From: Bemisia tabaci
Lineage: Eukaryota > Arthropoda > Insecta > Hemiptera > Aleyrodidae
Length of the DNA: 64,000 nt
Assembly (NCBI RefSeq): GCF_918797505.1
Contig: NC_092798.1
Coordinates: 49,746,985 to 49,810,984, forward strand
Reading direction: 5' to 3'
Shown here: positions 25,601 through 37,600 of the stretch, piece by piece
How positions within the stretch are numbered: the stretch's first letter is position 1
Layout of the letters: each line of letters begins with the position of its first letter
Translations under genes and position numbers: made by a program
The notes under the pieces: model-generated
What the model was told of the DNA's origin: nothing
Seen by the model: the letters and a program-made list of their open reading frames with translations, nothing else
Database searches by the model: none

Positions 25601-28600
25601 GAGCTTTCTTTGATTAACTGTGAATAATCAACATTGAAGAAATGGTACTTTTTGTACTGGTCCATTAGGAAACCATGGATGGATGGAGCATCGATGACCA
25701 ACTAAATCTTATCTGATACGGAATTTTAAGTGTGAAACCCTTTGTTCAGTCTTTAAATGATCCAAATCCAGCAACAAGTTTAAAACACTAATTGCAAAAA
25801 TGTGTATCTCCTGATGAAGTGTCGATCCTTACTGCCAAAAACGCGAATCTCGGCATTTCTGCCGTATTTTCTAACAGTTTGAGAAATAGTTGAAATTGGA
25901 GTTTGAAAAAACATCTTACTCTTGCTATTCTCAAGAATTATTACCCTTCTACTAACAATAAACAGGAATTTAGACAGATTTTCTACTCTCCTGGGAAATC
26001 GTGTTTTCCGAGATATGCACTTTTGCACTTTCACCATCGGTATGTACGAGTGTATCGAAAATCACTGAAAGTAACTCTTAACATAGATACTAACGTTTCT
26101 TGATTCGCACGTACAAACTTTCTGCTCAAAAAAAGAAAAGAAAGAGGAAAAAAGGTTCCTGTGCAAGGAACCTTGAGCAAGGTCTACGGTAAAATTCTCA
26201 AGGCAAAGGTCGAAGAGGTTTGGAGCGGCCAGGAAGCCGAAGAACAGGCTGGTTTTAGAGCCGGTAGGTCTACCGTCGACCATTTGTTCACCATTACCCA
26301 GGTCATCGAGAAGAAAAGGGCGGTCAGCCAGGAGCTGCACTTGGTGTTTGTGGATCTTCAGAAAGCTTATGACAGCGTGCCGTTAGTGAAGCTTTGGGAA
26401 GCCTTGGAAAAAAGGGGTTTTAGCAAAGGACTTGTGGGGGCAATTAAATCATTTTATAACGGGACGATAGCAAAAATTAAATGTCGTGGAGAGTTGTCCG
26501 GAGGTTTTTTCGTCACAAAAGGGCTAAAACAGGGCTGTTGTTTGTCACCAACACTATTTAAGGTATACCTAGAGCACGTTTTAGAGGAATGGAAAAAGAA
26601 GGTTGCAGGAATGGGCGTTCCACTCCTTGATGGGCAGACCCTTTATACTCTATGCTTTGCCGATGACCAGATCGTTGTAGCTCAAGATGAGGAAGATGCA
26701 GATTACATGACGCGGAAGTTGGTCGAAGAATATCGGAAATGGGGCATGGACGTTAGTGTGTCCAAGACAGAGAAGCTGGTCGTGGGAGCAGCGCATCAAC
26801 GGCAAAGCATAGAGCTTGAGGATGGACGGCGCATCGAAGAGTGTGACGAGTATAAGTATCTCGGTGTTTGGCTCGATCAGGATGGAAGGATGGATAGAGC
26901 AATTAAGGACAGGATCATCCAGGGCAGGAGAGCCATCGCGATGCTGAACGGGGTGCTCTGGGATCAGAGCATCTCAAAGGCAAACAAGCACCGGATATAT
27001 GACGCCATCGTTAAAAGTATCGTGCTCTATGGTAGTGAAGTGTGGCCTTTGACGAAAAGAACGCAAGAAATGTTGAGGCCAACTGAAATGGATTTTTGGC
27101 GGCGATCTGCCGGCATTTCGAGACGGGACCGTGTCCGTAATGAGAGAATTCGCCAGGTGATGAAGGTTGAGAAAGATATCGTGCACGACGTCATGTCCAG
27201 GCAGTTATGCTGGTATGGACATGTGCAAAGAATGTCGGAGGAGAGGTTGCCCAAACAAGTTTTGGATTGGGTACCACCTGGGAAGAGGCGACGGGGACGT
27301 CCCGTAAAGGGTTGGCGGCAGGGCGTTGACGAAGAGATGTTGCGGTGTCAGTTGCCCGATAACCTCTGGGAAGACAGGCATATGTGGCGTTTGGGTGTCG
27401 TAGAACGCCAGAGTGCGTTATAAAGCGACTTTATATATATAAGAGGAAAAAAACGGTATTATAAGTGAAATTTTGAAGAGGGTGCATGTCGACAGTGAAA
27501 CTACAAGACCGCGTATCTCATTTTTGGTGTTTAAAAATCTCCACTCCTATTTTATTTTTTTGACAGAGAACAAATCAATTCCCTTCCTTGAAGTTTTCGC
27601 AGAAATTTCTTGCTAAATCAATGCCATATCAATGTTATATCAATGCTAAAATTGCAAAACCCGAATTTCCATCGCGGAGTTTCAAAATGTTTGCTCCATT
27701 TTAATGTTTTTTAAGAAACTATCGATGCACATTTGTGCACAAAATTTTCAGAGAACATTTTCCAAAGAGCGATTAAAAGTCATACAAAATCGTATCTAAT
27801 TAAGGTGATTAGATAAAAACTAAAAAAATAAACACGCTACCCAAAAATCTGCAATTATGCAAACCAAGATACGTGATTTGGTGATTTCAACATCGCGATA
27901 TCCATCAACATACAGGAAAATCAATGCTCTTGGTACTAAACAACGCCAAATCGGTAACGGCGCTTGGATACAACTATTCGTGTTCTACGGACGTCCGTGT
28001 AGTATACTCGTAAAATTGAAGGCGCGCAGGGCCTGGTTCTCATTCACACTCATGGTGACCCTGCGCTGTAACGTGGGCTCGTTCATATGAACATAATGAT
28101 GTTCTAGTGCACAAATGGCATATGAAGATAATCATTCTCGATTTAAACTCTGATCATTTTGCAATGAACCTAAGTGTAACATTGCAAAAATTTAAATCGG
28201 TTTTTCTGAAAAAAGCTCAAGCGCTAGACGAGAAAAATAGAAAGCACTGTTTCAATCGACCTGCTCTAAATTTTGCAGCTCAGAAAAATTAATCCACAAG
28301 AATACCACTTTCAGCCTATTCAACCAAAATCAGCCTAACTAAATTTTCCCTGCCTAATTTTATTTTAGGATTCATTTTTTCAAGAGAGAGCGGATTAAGT
28401 TTTTACTCAAAAATGGTTTGAACTAATTTTTTATGATCTAGAGTAATTTAACAGAGAGTTTAAGCCAGTATCTTGCTTGATTTTCTTATTGAGAAATAAA
28501 ACTCGGGGAAAATCAAAATCTTGATTAATCCTAATTTTGAGTTATCGCAATTTGAAATTTATTTAGTATATGCAAGTTTTATACTGATTTGGATTCGCTA

Positions 28601-31600
28601 TTTTGCTTATTTGTCTGTTGAATTGGTGTTGATCGGTTCACATTTTTTATTTTTCGTTCGATTCATGTTCATCGGTTACATGCCCTCTTGTTACATACGG
28701 ACTACCTATCATACTCTTTTTTTCGCCTTCAGCTGCGTCTGTACCTATTGTTTACAAATATGTTGTGCGTGCTCATTTCAGCTCGTGACATACTTTACTC
28801 TCTGAAGGCGATTTAAGTGCGAAAGAAATTCGCCTTCAACTGCATCTGCAGCAATTGTTGTTACGAATATGTTGTGCGTGCTCATTTCAGACCATTACAT
28901 ACTCGACTCTTTAAAGGCGTTTTATACGCGCAAGTAGCGCAGTCTGTTGGAGAACGAACGAAGTAGAGAAAACGCCTTCAAAGAGTCGAGTATGTAATGG
29001 GCTGAAATGAGCACGCACAACATATTCGTAACAACAATTGCTGCGTACGCAGCTGAAGGAGAATTGAATACAACCGTATAATACACGTTGAGAAACATTT
29101 CAGATCTGCAATTAATATTGTTACCAGTAAAGAATTGTATAGTGTGGTCTTTTTGGGGGGAATTCTCGAAAAACTTATCAGCATAAACTAAAACATAAAC
29201 GCAAAATAAAATAAATTATACCGCACTACATATTTTCATTATTGGCGGAAAGTTTAGCCTAAATGTCCAGCGCCAAGAGATAAGATGCGCCATGCGCCAA
29301 CACCACAATGCTTTTGGATCGGAAAAAAAATGATACAAAGATGTACCAAAAAACAGTTCGCAATGGGATGAATCAATGGTCCGTGTAGCGTTCCGAGTGC
29401 TTCAAAAATTTAATTTGGAGAATTGTACAACTTTTCTCCGGCCGATATCCCAAAATGTCATTTCTAACCATTAATTCGAAACTCTCCTCAACACGTCTCC
29501 TCATTGTATGGATTTTTAACGATTTTATTTATTTTACATAACGATCATGCAAAATGACCTCACGAGGATAATTTGCTTTCAGGTATTTCTCTGACTTTTT
29601 CTTTTCACAAAAAAGTGAACTAGATACTATAAACCTCGCGATTTTTTAATTTTTTATTTTCATTTTTCAGTATTAGAATCATTTATACATCATGAGAAAT
29701 ACTGATTTCTGCGTTTCTAACGATGGACCTATTTGTTTTATGTTACAGACAGTCCAGTAGTCACTTTGAAAATGGGCACTGGCCTGGATCCAAACAACAT
29801 CAAAGAAGGAGATGACGTTTATTTTGAATGTCTCGTTCAGGCCAATCCTAAAATCCACAAACTGACTTGGTTTCACAAGGTAAGTTTCTTCTTAATTTTA
29901 CTTCATACTAACATGGCAATTCTGGTCATTAAGAAGAAGGGGTAACGATTTATTTACACCATTTTATTCAATTTTCATAATTATACAATTTTTTGAGGAT
30001 GTACTCGATCCGTGAGTCCAAAATAGCAAGCATTCTTTTAAAAATACGTATCAATGTAAAGCTTAAAAATAAAAGCTCAATTTGTTTGGCGTTATTCTGA
30101 ATCATTGAATGAAATATTAATCTCTCGCAGTTGAAGGAAACCACGCCAACAGATATTTTTAGCAAGGAAAAGGTATAGCCGGACCACGGTTTAACTGTTT
30201 TATTACATTGATTATGTATGAATTTCAGGTTAAATTCACACCATCTTCGGCGGACTGAGAAAATTACAAAACATAAACAACTATAAAATATAAACTTATT
30301 TCAGTGCATGACTGACTAGCAAGAGAGAAGAAATAAATAAAAAATAATTTATAAAAATGAAAAGATGAAATAAAATAAAATAAAAGTAAACAAACTGATT
30401 ACAAATAAACTAGATTGAAGGCTATATATCAAAGAGGATGCTGGTCCAGCTATAACTTCTCCTTATACCAAATTGTGTAAAAACCACGCATAAAGCATCT
30501 TCGTACGTAGGTATTTTCATGTGAGGAACAAGCACATTGAGGACATACTTGTGTCGTGAATCCAAAAGAGCAGGCTTTTTGAGTGATCATACCCGTGATT
30601 CCCTCCTCTTTTGTGGTATCGATCAAAAGTTGGTATGTAGCTATTTTGATATTGTTTGAAGACCTAAAAGCTGATGTATACAAATTACAATTTTTAACAC
30701 ATTAAGGCCCACAATAGCTCGTTAGAATGGAATTCCTGCTCTCTTTGAAAATGGGAGGATGGCAAAATCTTAATTTTAAATCCACACCAATAATATCCAT
30801 TTTACCCTTGAACCATCATGTAAAATGCCTCTATGGTAGGCTCACATTAAACCACAGATTTTTGATCGCAAGTTAGTTGGTATTGTTTCGATATTGATAT
30901 TGACATTGCTTTGAGACTTAAAAGCTGATGTATACAAATTACAATTTTTAACACATTAAGGCCCACAATAGCTCGTTAAACTGGAATTTCTGCTCTCTTT
31001 GAAAAAGCGAGGATGGTAAAATCTTAATTTTAAATCCACACCAATAATATCCATTTTACCCTCGAACCATCAAGTTAAATGCCTCTGATGACAGGCTTTA
31101 CATTGAGCCTTACTCCTCACCCTCGAGCGATGATTTTTCACCCGGAGGAAACACGATCGACGCCTGATCTAACATGCCAGAACCTTCACACGTATGTATA
31201 GGCCGAAGTGTGAATGATGAGGCCGAAACAAAGGCAGGCGTTTTTCCGGAGAGCGTAATGATTAATCCTCACGTCGAAGATTAGTGGTTGGGGTCCATTG
31301 TACGCCGGAGAATGAAACCAAAGGAACAAGGCGGCTCGACCAAACCGTTGTGTTAATCAAAAACAACGTAACTTCAATAGGAACATCATGTAGATATGTG
31401 TTTTATGCCGTAACACGGTTGTATAAGTCGGCGGCTTTGCTACCGTGCTGGGGAAAAAGGACGTATAGACGTGTGGAGGTTGCCGAATTTACTGTGAAAA
31501 ATATTTAATTTCTGGTGAAGGAATGGATATTTTCTTTTCTCAGAAAAATTTCGTGGTGTTTCATGTCGACGGTGAAACTACCAGACCACGTATCTCGTTT

Positions 31601-34600
31601 GCTGTGTTTAAAAATCTCCGCTTCTGTTTTATGTTTATAACGAGGACAAATCAATATCATTCCTTGAAGTTTTCACAGAATTTTCTTCGCACAGTGAAGA
31701 AAAACCACGAAAATTTTCAAGAATTTACATTTGTAGTTTTTCATTGACAAAGTAATGTAAGACAGGAAGTCTGCAACGTCGCAAACAGAGATACGTGGTC
31801 TAGTAGTTTAAACGTCGATACACATTCAGCTCACTTATTAATTTTTATCTTGCATTATAAGAAAGTAGAAAGTGCATTTAGTTCATATGAATTTTTCGGA
31901 TTTTTATGGACGGTATTGACCTACGACAAACGAGTTGAAAGTTGTGTATTTTAGCTCCTATCAAAACGTTCTCCATCGAGAACGCCAACATGGCGTCCAA
32001 AAATATCCCGCTCGTCACGGTAACGATATTGAGCGTTTGACGTTTGATGTTGAACGCCTCTACCACGATTTGTAGTCTATGCAGCCGCGTTTTAGTAAAG
32101 GCTGCAATGGATTACAGCACTACGAACCTACATTTGGACGTATTTCTATCAAACGGAGCTATTTGCATCAAGGCATGAGCCCTCAGACCCATAAGAATAC
32201 ACACATTACAGGGCTCACGTCATAATGCACATAGTTCCGTCTGATAAAAATACTTACAATTGTGATCGTGGTCGTGATGAGAGGGGTATTTTCAGACGCC
32301 ATCTTGGCGTCTTCGGCAATGCGCGTATAAATGAGAAATTCAATACCCAACTTTAAACTCATTTCTTGTGGGTTTAAATTTATGTTTTTCAAACAAAATC
32401 CGAGAAAATTCTTGTGAGCTAAGTGCCCTCTCTATACTTTTCCAAAATGCGAGAATTGGAAGTTACTGAACATGAACAAGCGAACAAGCTCATAGTCAAG
32501 AAAATGCGGTGTTCATCCAAGTAAATTTGGCAACGTCTCCAGGACGATACGTGGTTTTTCTTCAGGACCGGCCGGCTGGGCCATTAGAGCTTTAACGATG
32601 ATTTTAAACTGTTTTGCAGGGGAACGAAGTGAAACACAATGCCAGCGCGGGTATTGTTGTGAGCTCCGGGAGTCTGGTGCTGCAGCAAGTAACACAAAGT
32701 ACTGCCGGCCATTTCACTTGCTTGGCGGTCAATACTGAAGGAGCGGCCAAGAGTAATTCTATTCATCTGAGGATATTGCGTAAGTCCCTCTCCGTTCTCT
32801 GTCTTCTTATTCATTTTCCGATTCTGTGAGCTGCTCTCTGCTTCCTCGCCGTACAGTGAAACGAACCTTTGGGAGACCTTGGACACGAATTAAAAACATT
32901 TAACGTTTAAAGCTTCTCTGAAATTGATCTTTTGCCATTTGAGAATGATTTAATAGATGAATGATTGGTGTATAACTAAGTCCAGCAACTATTCGCACAC
33001 CCAGGTCGTGAAATTGCATATACGACTGTTTGAAGGCGCTTTGCGAAGCGTGGTTCACGCCTCACCCGGTGGAATGAACATTCAAATGTGATATATTTAC
33101 CAAAGACTGTTAGGTTTAACTAGGTCAAGCAACTATTCGCACACCCAGGTCGTGAAATTGCCTATACGACTGTTTGAAGGCGGTTTGCGAAGCGTAGTTC
33201 ACTCCTCACCCGATGGAATGACTATTCGAATGTGATATATTTACTGCAGACTGTTAGCTTCAACTAGGCCGAGCAACTATTCGCACACCCAGGTCGTAAA
33301 ATTGCATATACGACTGTTTGAAGGCGCTTTGCGAAGCGTGGTTCACGCCTCACCCGTGGAATGAACATTCAAATGTGATATATTTACCAAAGACTGTTAG
33401 GTTTAACTAGGTCAAGCAACTATTCGCACACCCAGGTCGTGAAATTGCCTATACGACTGTTTGAAGGCGGTTTGCGAAGCGTAGTTCACTCCTCACCCGA
33501 TGGAATGACTATTCGAATGTGATATATTTACTGCAGACTGTTAGCTTCAACTAGGCCGAGCAACTATTCGCGCACCCAAGTCGTGAAATTTCCTATACGA
33601 CTGTTTAAAGGCGGTTTTCGAAGCGAGGTTTTTAAATTTTGAGGCTGGATTGGCAATTTTTTCACACATTACAGTGTCACTACAGTGCTTCCATGCAGAG
33701 TTGGAAAAGCTAAAAACATCAGCTTGGGTATTTTACACTGTAGAATGAGGCAAAGTCGCTGATTCATTTTCGCATTTTCGCCAAAAATGTCACTTAGGCG
33801 GTATCTTTCCTTAATCCTCGATGTGCTTGTCTCAAATCGGAAATATTAATCCATACTGCAAAAAGTCCATTTTAAGTTCGACCTCTCCCAGTGCCTAGTT
33901 CCACTGTGCGGCTCTTGGATTGCATTATAGGGAGGGGGTGATAGAGGAGGGGGGGTCTCTGTTCCGCCGGGAAAAAGGAAGAAAAAACACTTTTTCGCGT
34001 CTCCCCATGTCGCTTGTCTTTTGTCGTTTTTCTCTTTTTGTGTCGCAGGAATGCTTTAACCGCATTACCTCGCATCGGCTTTCAATTCGGCTAAAACAGC
34101 GAAACCGAAGGACATCGGCCGATTAAACCAAGGAACATTGTTTCTTGACTTTTTATCGCAACGTTGCCACATTGGATTACATTCAAACTGAATTCATCAG
34201 AGAGGAAACTGATCAGATTGCGAGTTTCCACGTCGCGCTATCTCGCCTTCAATTTTTGCAGACGCAACACGGACATCCATCGAGTACGAATAGTTGTATC
34301 ACTGCGCCGTCAACAACAGGCGTCAGCTTCGTGTATCCAATGAGCATCTTAGTACTTGAAAGTCTTCGATTGCACGCGGGGAACTTGTTTCCCTTCTTGT
34401 AGATACAGTTTTGATATCGAGCCTAGCAGAAAGGATTGAAGTGTATGGGTGCAGAGCATCAATCTGAGGGAATAAACAGTAGGTACGAAAGTTGAAACGA
34501 GCCTGATTTGTTCCATATGTGACCGCACCCTAAACAACCTAAAAAGGCTCCTCGACCACGAAATCTGAAAATTGACTTATTTTGGTACCAGCGGGTTGAT

Positions 34601-37600
34601 TGTTGAAATTGATCGATAAAGAGGACAGAAGGGATATGAAGGGATCCTATTTGTAGAAGCATGTGGTTCCAGTGGCTATAGAAGATAAGTAATAGACTAT
34701 TAAACGACAACCAACGAGAGACCCTATATAGTTAGTCTATCATTTTCTTCCTAGGTCTATAGGAACCAAAAATTTCAACCAATAGAATCGCTCCATAGTC
34801 CTTAAGTCGTCTTTATCTATCGCTTTGTCCATCAATTTAAAAAATCAGCCCGCAGATGAGTTTTTTACTAACAGTTTTATATAACATCAATAGATGTCAA
34901 ACCAAACCGCAGTTTGGTAATTGGAAGTTTGATGCAGTTCAGAAGCTATAGTCCTACGAAAAAAACCATGTAAAATAATTATACTCTACCAAGTTCAGGG
35001 TACAAGATCGATGGTTTTAATGCAATTTAATGCCCTGTATTGACGCAAACATGAATTTTCGATTTTACCGCCCACCTCGAAAACAGCCACTCTACTCAAA
35101 GTAATGCCTTCGGGGGCAAATTGTTAGGTCCCTTCTCCTGAAACGTGATAGTGATTATGCTGTCCTTCGAATATTTTGTTTCATAAGTTTTTTTCTTTAA
35201 TCTGAAGCAGATGTAAGTCACAATATTGCCGCAAAATTTGATCGATCGATGTTATTGTGACAGCTCATGAGCTCTTAATATATCTGGCGTACGCAACTTC
35301 CACAACTGCACTCAAAGTTTTGAGCCCCAATGTTGCCAAATATGGAATGTTATCAATTCATTCGGAGAAAGTAAAAAGGACGCATTACTCTGGGACGACC
35401 TGACACCTGTTATGATTAATAAATGAATGTATGCACCGGTGCAATTTGGTGTCACGTTTCTTTGAGCTCGCTCCTTGTCGCATGCAACTTGCAGCGCTGT
35501 CAAAGCGAAAAAGGAATGGAAGGGCCCCGCGACGCTCAAAAGTGAACGGTAATTTACACTGAAAGCTGGCAATCTTCAGTCCTGATATCTTTCCAATTAA
35601 GGTATCTGATGGGTGGGTTAGGATAGGATCCGAGTGTCACCAGAGTTTCTGATGAATGGGGACGGGGGTGGTTATTCAGACAGACACGAACAGAAGGAGG
35701 GTTGAAATATATTTTGACCTGAATTCAGGATAATTTACATGTGTGACTGGAGAAATGTCGTGTGTTAACGGGGTTGTTTGATACTGTGCGGTGAATTAGC
35801 TCGTATCTGTGTTCGCTTGCTCGAAGTGCACACCGATGTAGCCTCAATTTTAAGCTTTAAGCTTTAAGAGAAAGAAGGGGTACACGAAATTTAAGGAAAT
35901 AATGACAGACGTACTAGTGTTGCCGTGCTTTTTTATTAAAAAAAAAAAAAGAACTGCCGTGCTAAGAAAAACTCTATAGCTGTATCTATAGCTTTGTCTA
36001 TAGCATTTTAAAGCCAATTTGGCTGGCTTTCATAGAGCATGGTAAAACGACTGAAAAAATAATCGAAATACTAGCCAAAAATAAATTAAACAAATAATAT
36101 TTCAAACTACATAGAACTACGGTCGAAACTTTTGTTTTGTTTTGTTTCCCGTAAGTTTTCTATTATTTCTCACCTCTATGTACTATGTAGTTTGACATAT
36201 TATTTATTTAGTTTATTTTTGGCTTGTAGCTCGATTTTTTTTCAATCATTTTACTTTGTCTATGGCTTCGTCCATATCTTTGGTTATCTCTTTGGCTATC
36301 AATCTCAAATATCAGCCTGCTGACTTTCTTCAACAACCACACTGGAAAAAAAACACATTTGATCCAGAGACCAGACTCTTAAAAACATCGACAAGAAATA
36401 ATACTCTTGATTCAATCAGATTTAAGCTGAAATCAAGAACCCAGCCTCTTAATTTAAGCGGATTTCCTTTCGATTTAAGCTTAAATCTGATTGGATCAAG
36501 AGTGCTTTTTCTTGTCAATGTTTTCAAGAGCCTGGATTCTAGATTCAATGTGTTTTTTTCCAGTGCAGGCAACCTACAAGTGGTAAGAAGTGGCAACCTG
36601 ACTTGACGACAAGTGATAGGAGAATATCAGGGTTCGGAGCCATGGATACACGTTGGAATCCAATGTGTTTCTTTTTCCAGTGCAAGCAAAATGTGAGCGG
36701 CAACAAATTCGCACCTATTAATAGGAGCAGGGGCAGATACTCTCTTTTATTTTATCGACGAAGAGAATTAAATAAACTATAATTTTTTTTTTAACTTTTT
36801 CATTCTTTGCAGACTCGCCGATCTGCCGACAGAGCCATGACGAGCTGGTCGGGGCCCTGAAGCAGGAGAAAGTCGGCTTGACTTGCAACGTCGAGGCCGA
36901 CCCGCCCGCCGTCGTGTTCAGGTAAGATTAAAGAATTTTTTTCAAGTATTCCATTTAAATACGACGCCTCCACCCCCGCCCCTCTTTTTCTTTCTAGTGT
37001 TTTAATTCCACTCCTTTCACTCCCGCACACACTGAGCTTTTTTCCTCCGCTCCCGTCGGCTTTGATGAAACGCGTAAATGAAAGTAATTTAAATTTGTTT
37101 CAAAGTCTTTTTCAGTTGAGCTCTGCAGCTCCGCGAAATTGCAACGCCTGTCGTGAATAAAACTATGCAACTAGACTTTTTTATTTATTTTAATTTTCTC
37201 GGCTCCCTTTCTCTCTCCTTCTGCCCCCCCCCCCCTCCAGTTTCCCGATATTCACCTCTCGAACCCACTCCTTTGCACTTTATTTGCTCCTTAGCCTCAA
37301 GATTTTTATCCACAAAACGTGTCAAGGAAAAGTCCATTAAAACTATTTTTCAGTAATTTTTTCTCTCTCTCTCTCTCTCTCTCTCCCCCCTCTTACTTTT
37401 CCCTCTTTCCTCACCCGTTACCTGCCTTTCTATCCCCACTTTTCTCCTTTTCATCCCTCTGACTTAAATCTGACTGACGTGCTTGGAGGTAAAATGGCAC
37501 ACGTACGCTACTTTCAGTGTTGCCGCGACGAGCAATTAACGTCTCTCGCTGTGGAGGGGAAAATTGATTGAAAATCGGGAAATTTCAATCCAGCATATTG

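Larger units (their letters stand above)
23880..26035 (+). repeat. Tandem duplication of a 0.9-1.25 kb unit
   Basis: Unit 1 begins near 23880 (TATCACATTGCTGAAATTCG) and unit 2 near 25149 (TAAGACATTGCTGTAATTCG). Shared blocks in order: the module, GTGAGTGGTC, GATGGATGGAGCAT, CTTTAAATGATCCAAATCC, TCTCCTGATGA and TTTTCTAACAG. Unit 2 lacks about 370 bp present in unit 1 (around 24440-24850). The units have diverged clearly. Confidence 0.75.
10688..29748 (+). other. 19.1 kb intron filled with repeats
   Basis: The intron is bounded by GTAAGT at 10688 and TGTTACAG before 29749. It interrupts the Sidestep coding sequence between two Ig domains at phase 1. It contains R1, R2, R3, R4 and R7 elements, a mariner-like relic, GC-rich islands, a ~1.2 kb tandem duplication and the LINE fragment. 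I see no host exon inside, and the protein reads continuously across it. Confidence 0.85.

Noticed and set aside
26974..27254. Minus-strand open frames inside the LINE fragment
   Set aside because: Shadows of the reverse transcriptase frame.
32986..33620. Regularly spaced repeats that could suggest a CRISPR array
   Set aside because: Whole 144 bp units are conserved with no unique spacers, in a eukaryotic intron with no cas genes; the same applies to 40169-41767.
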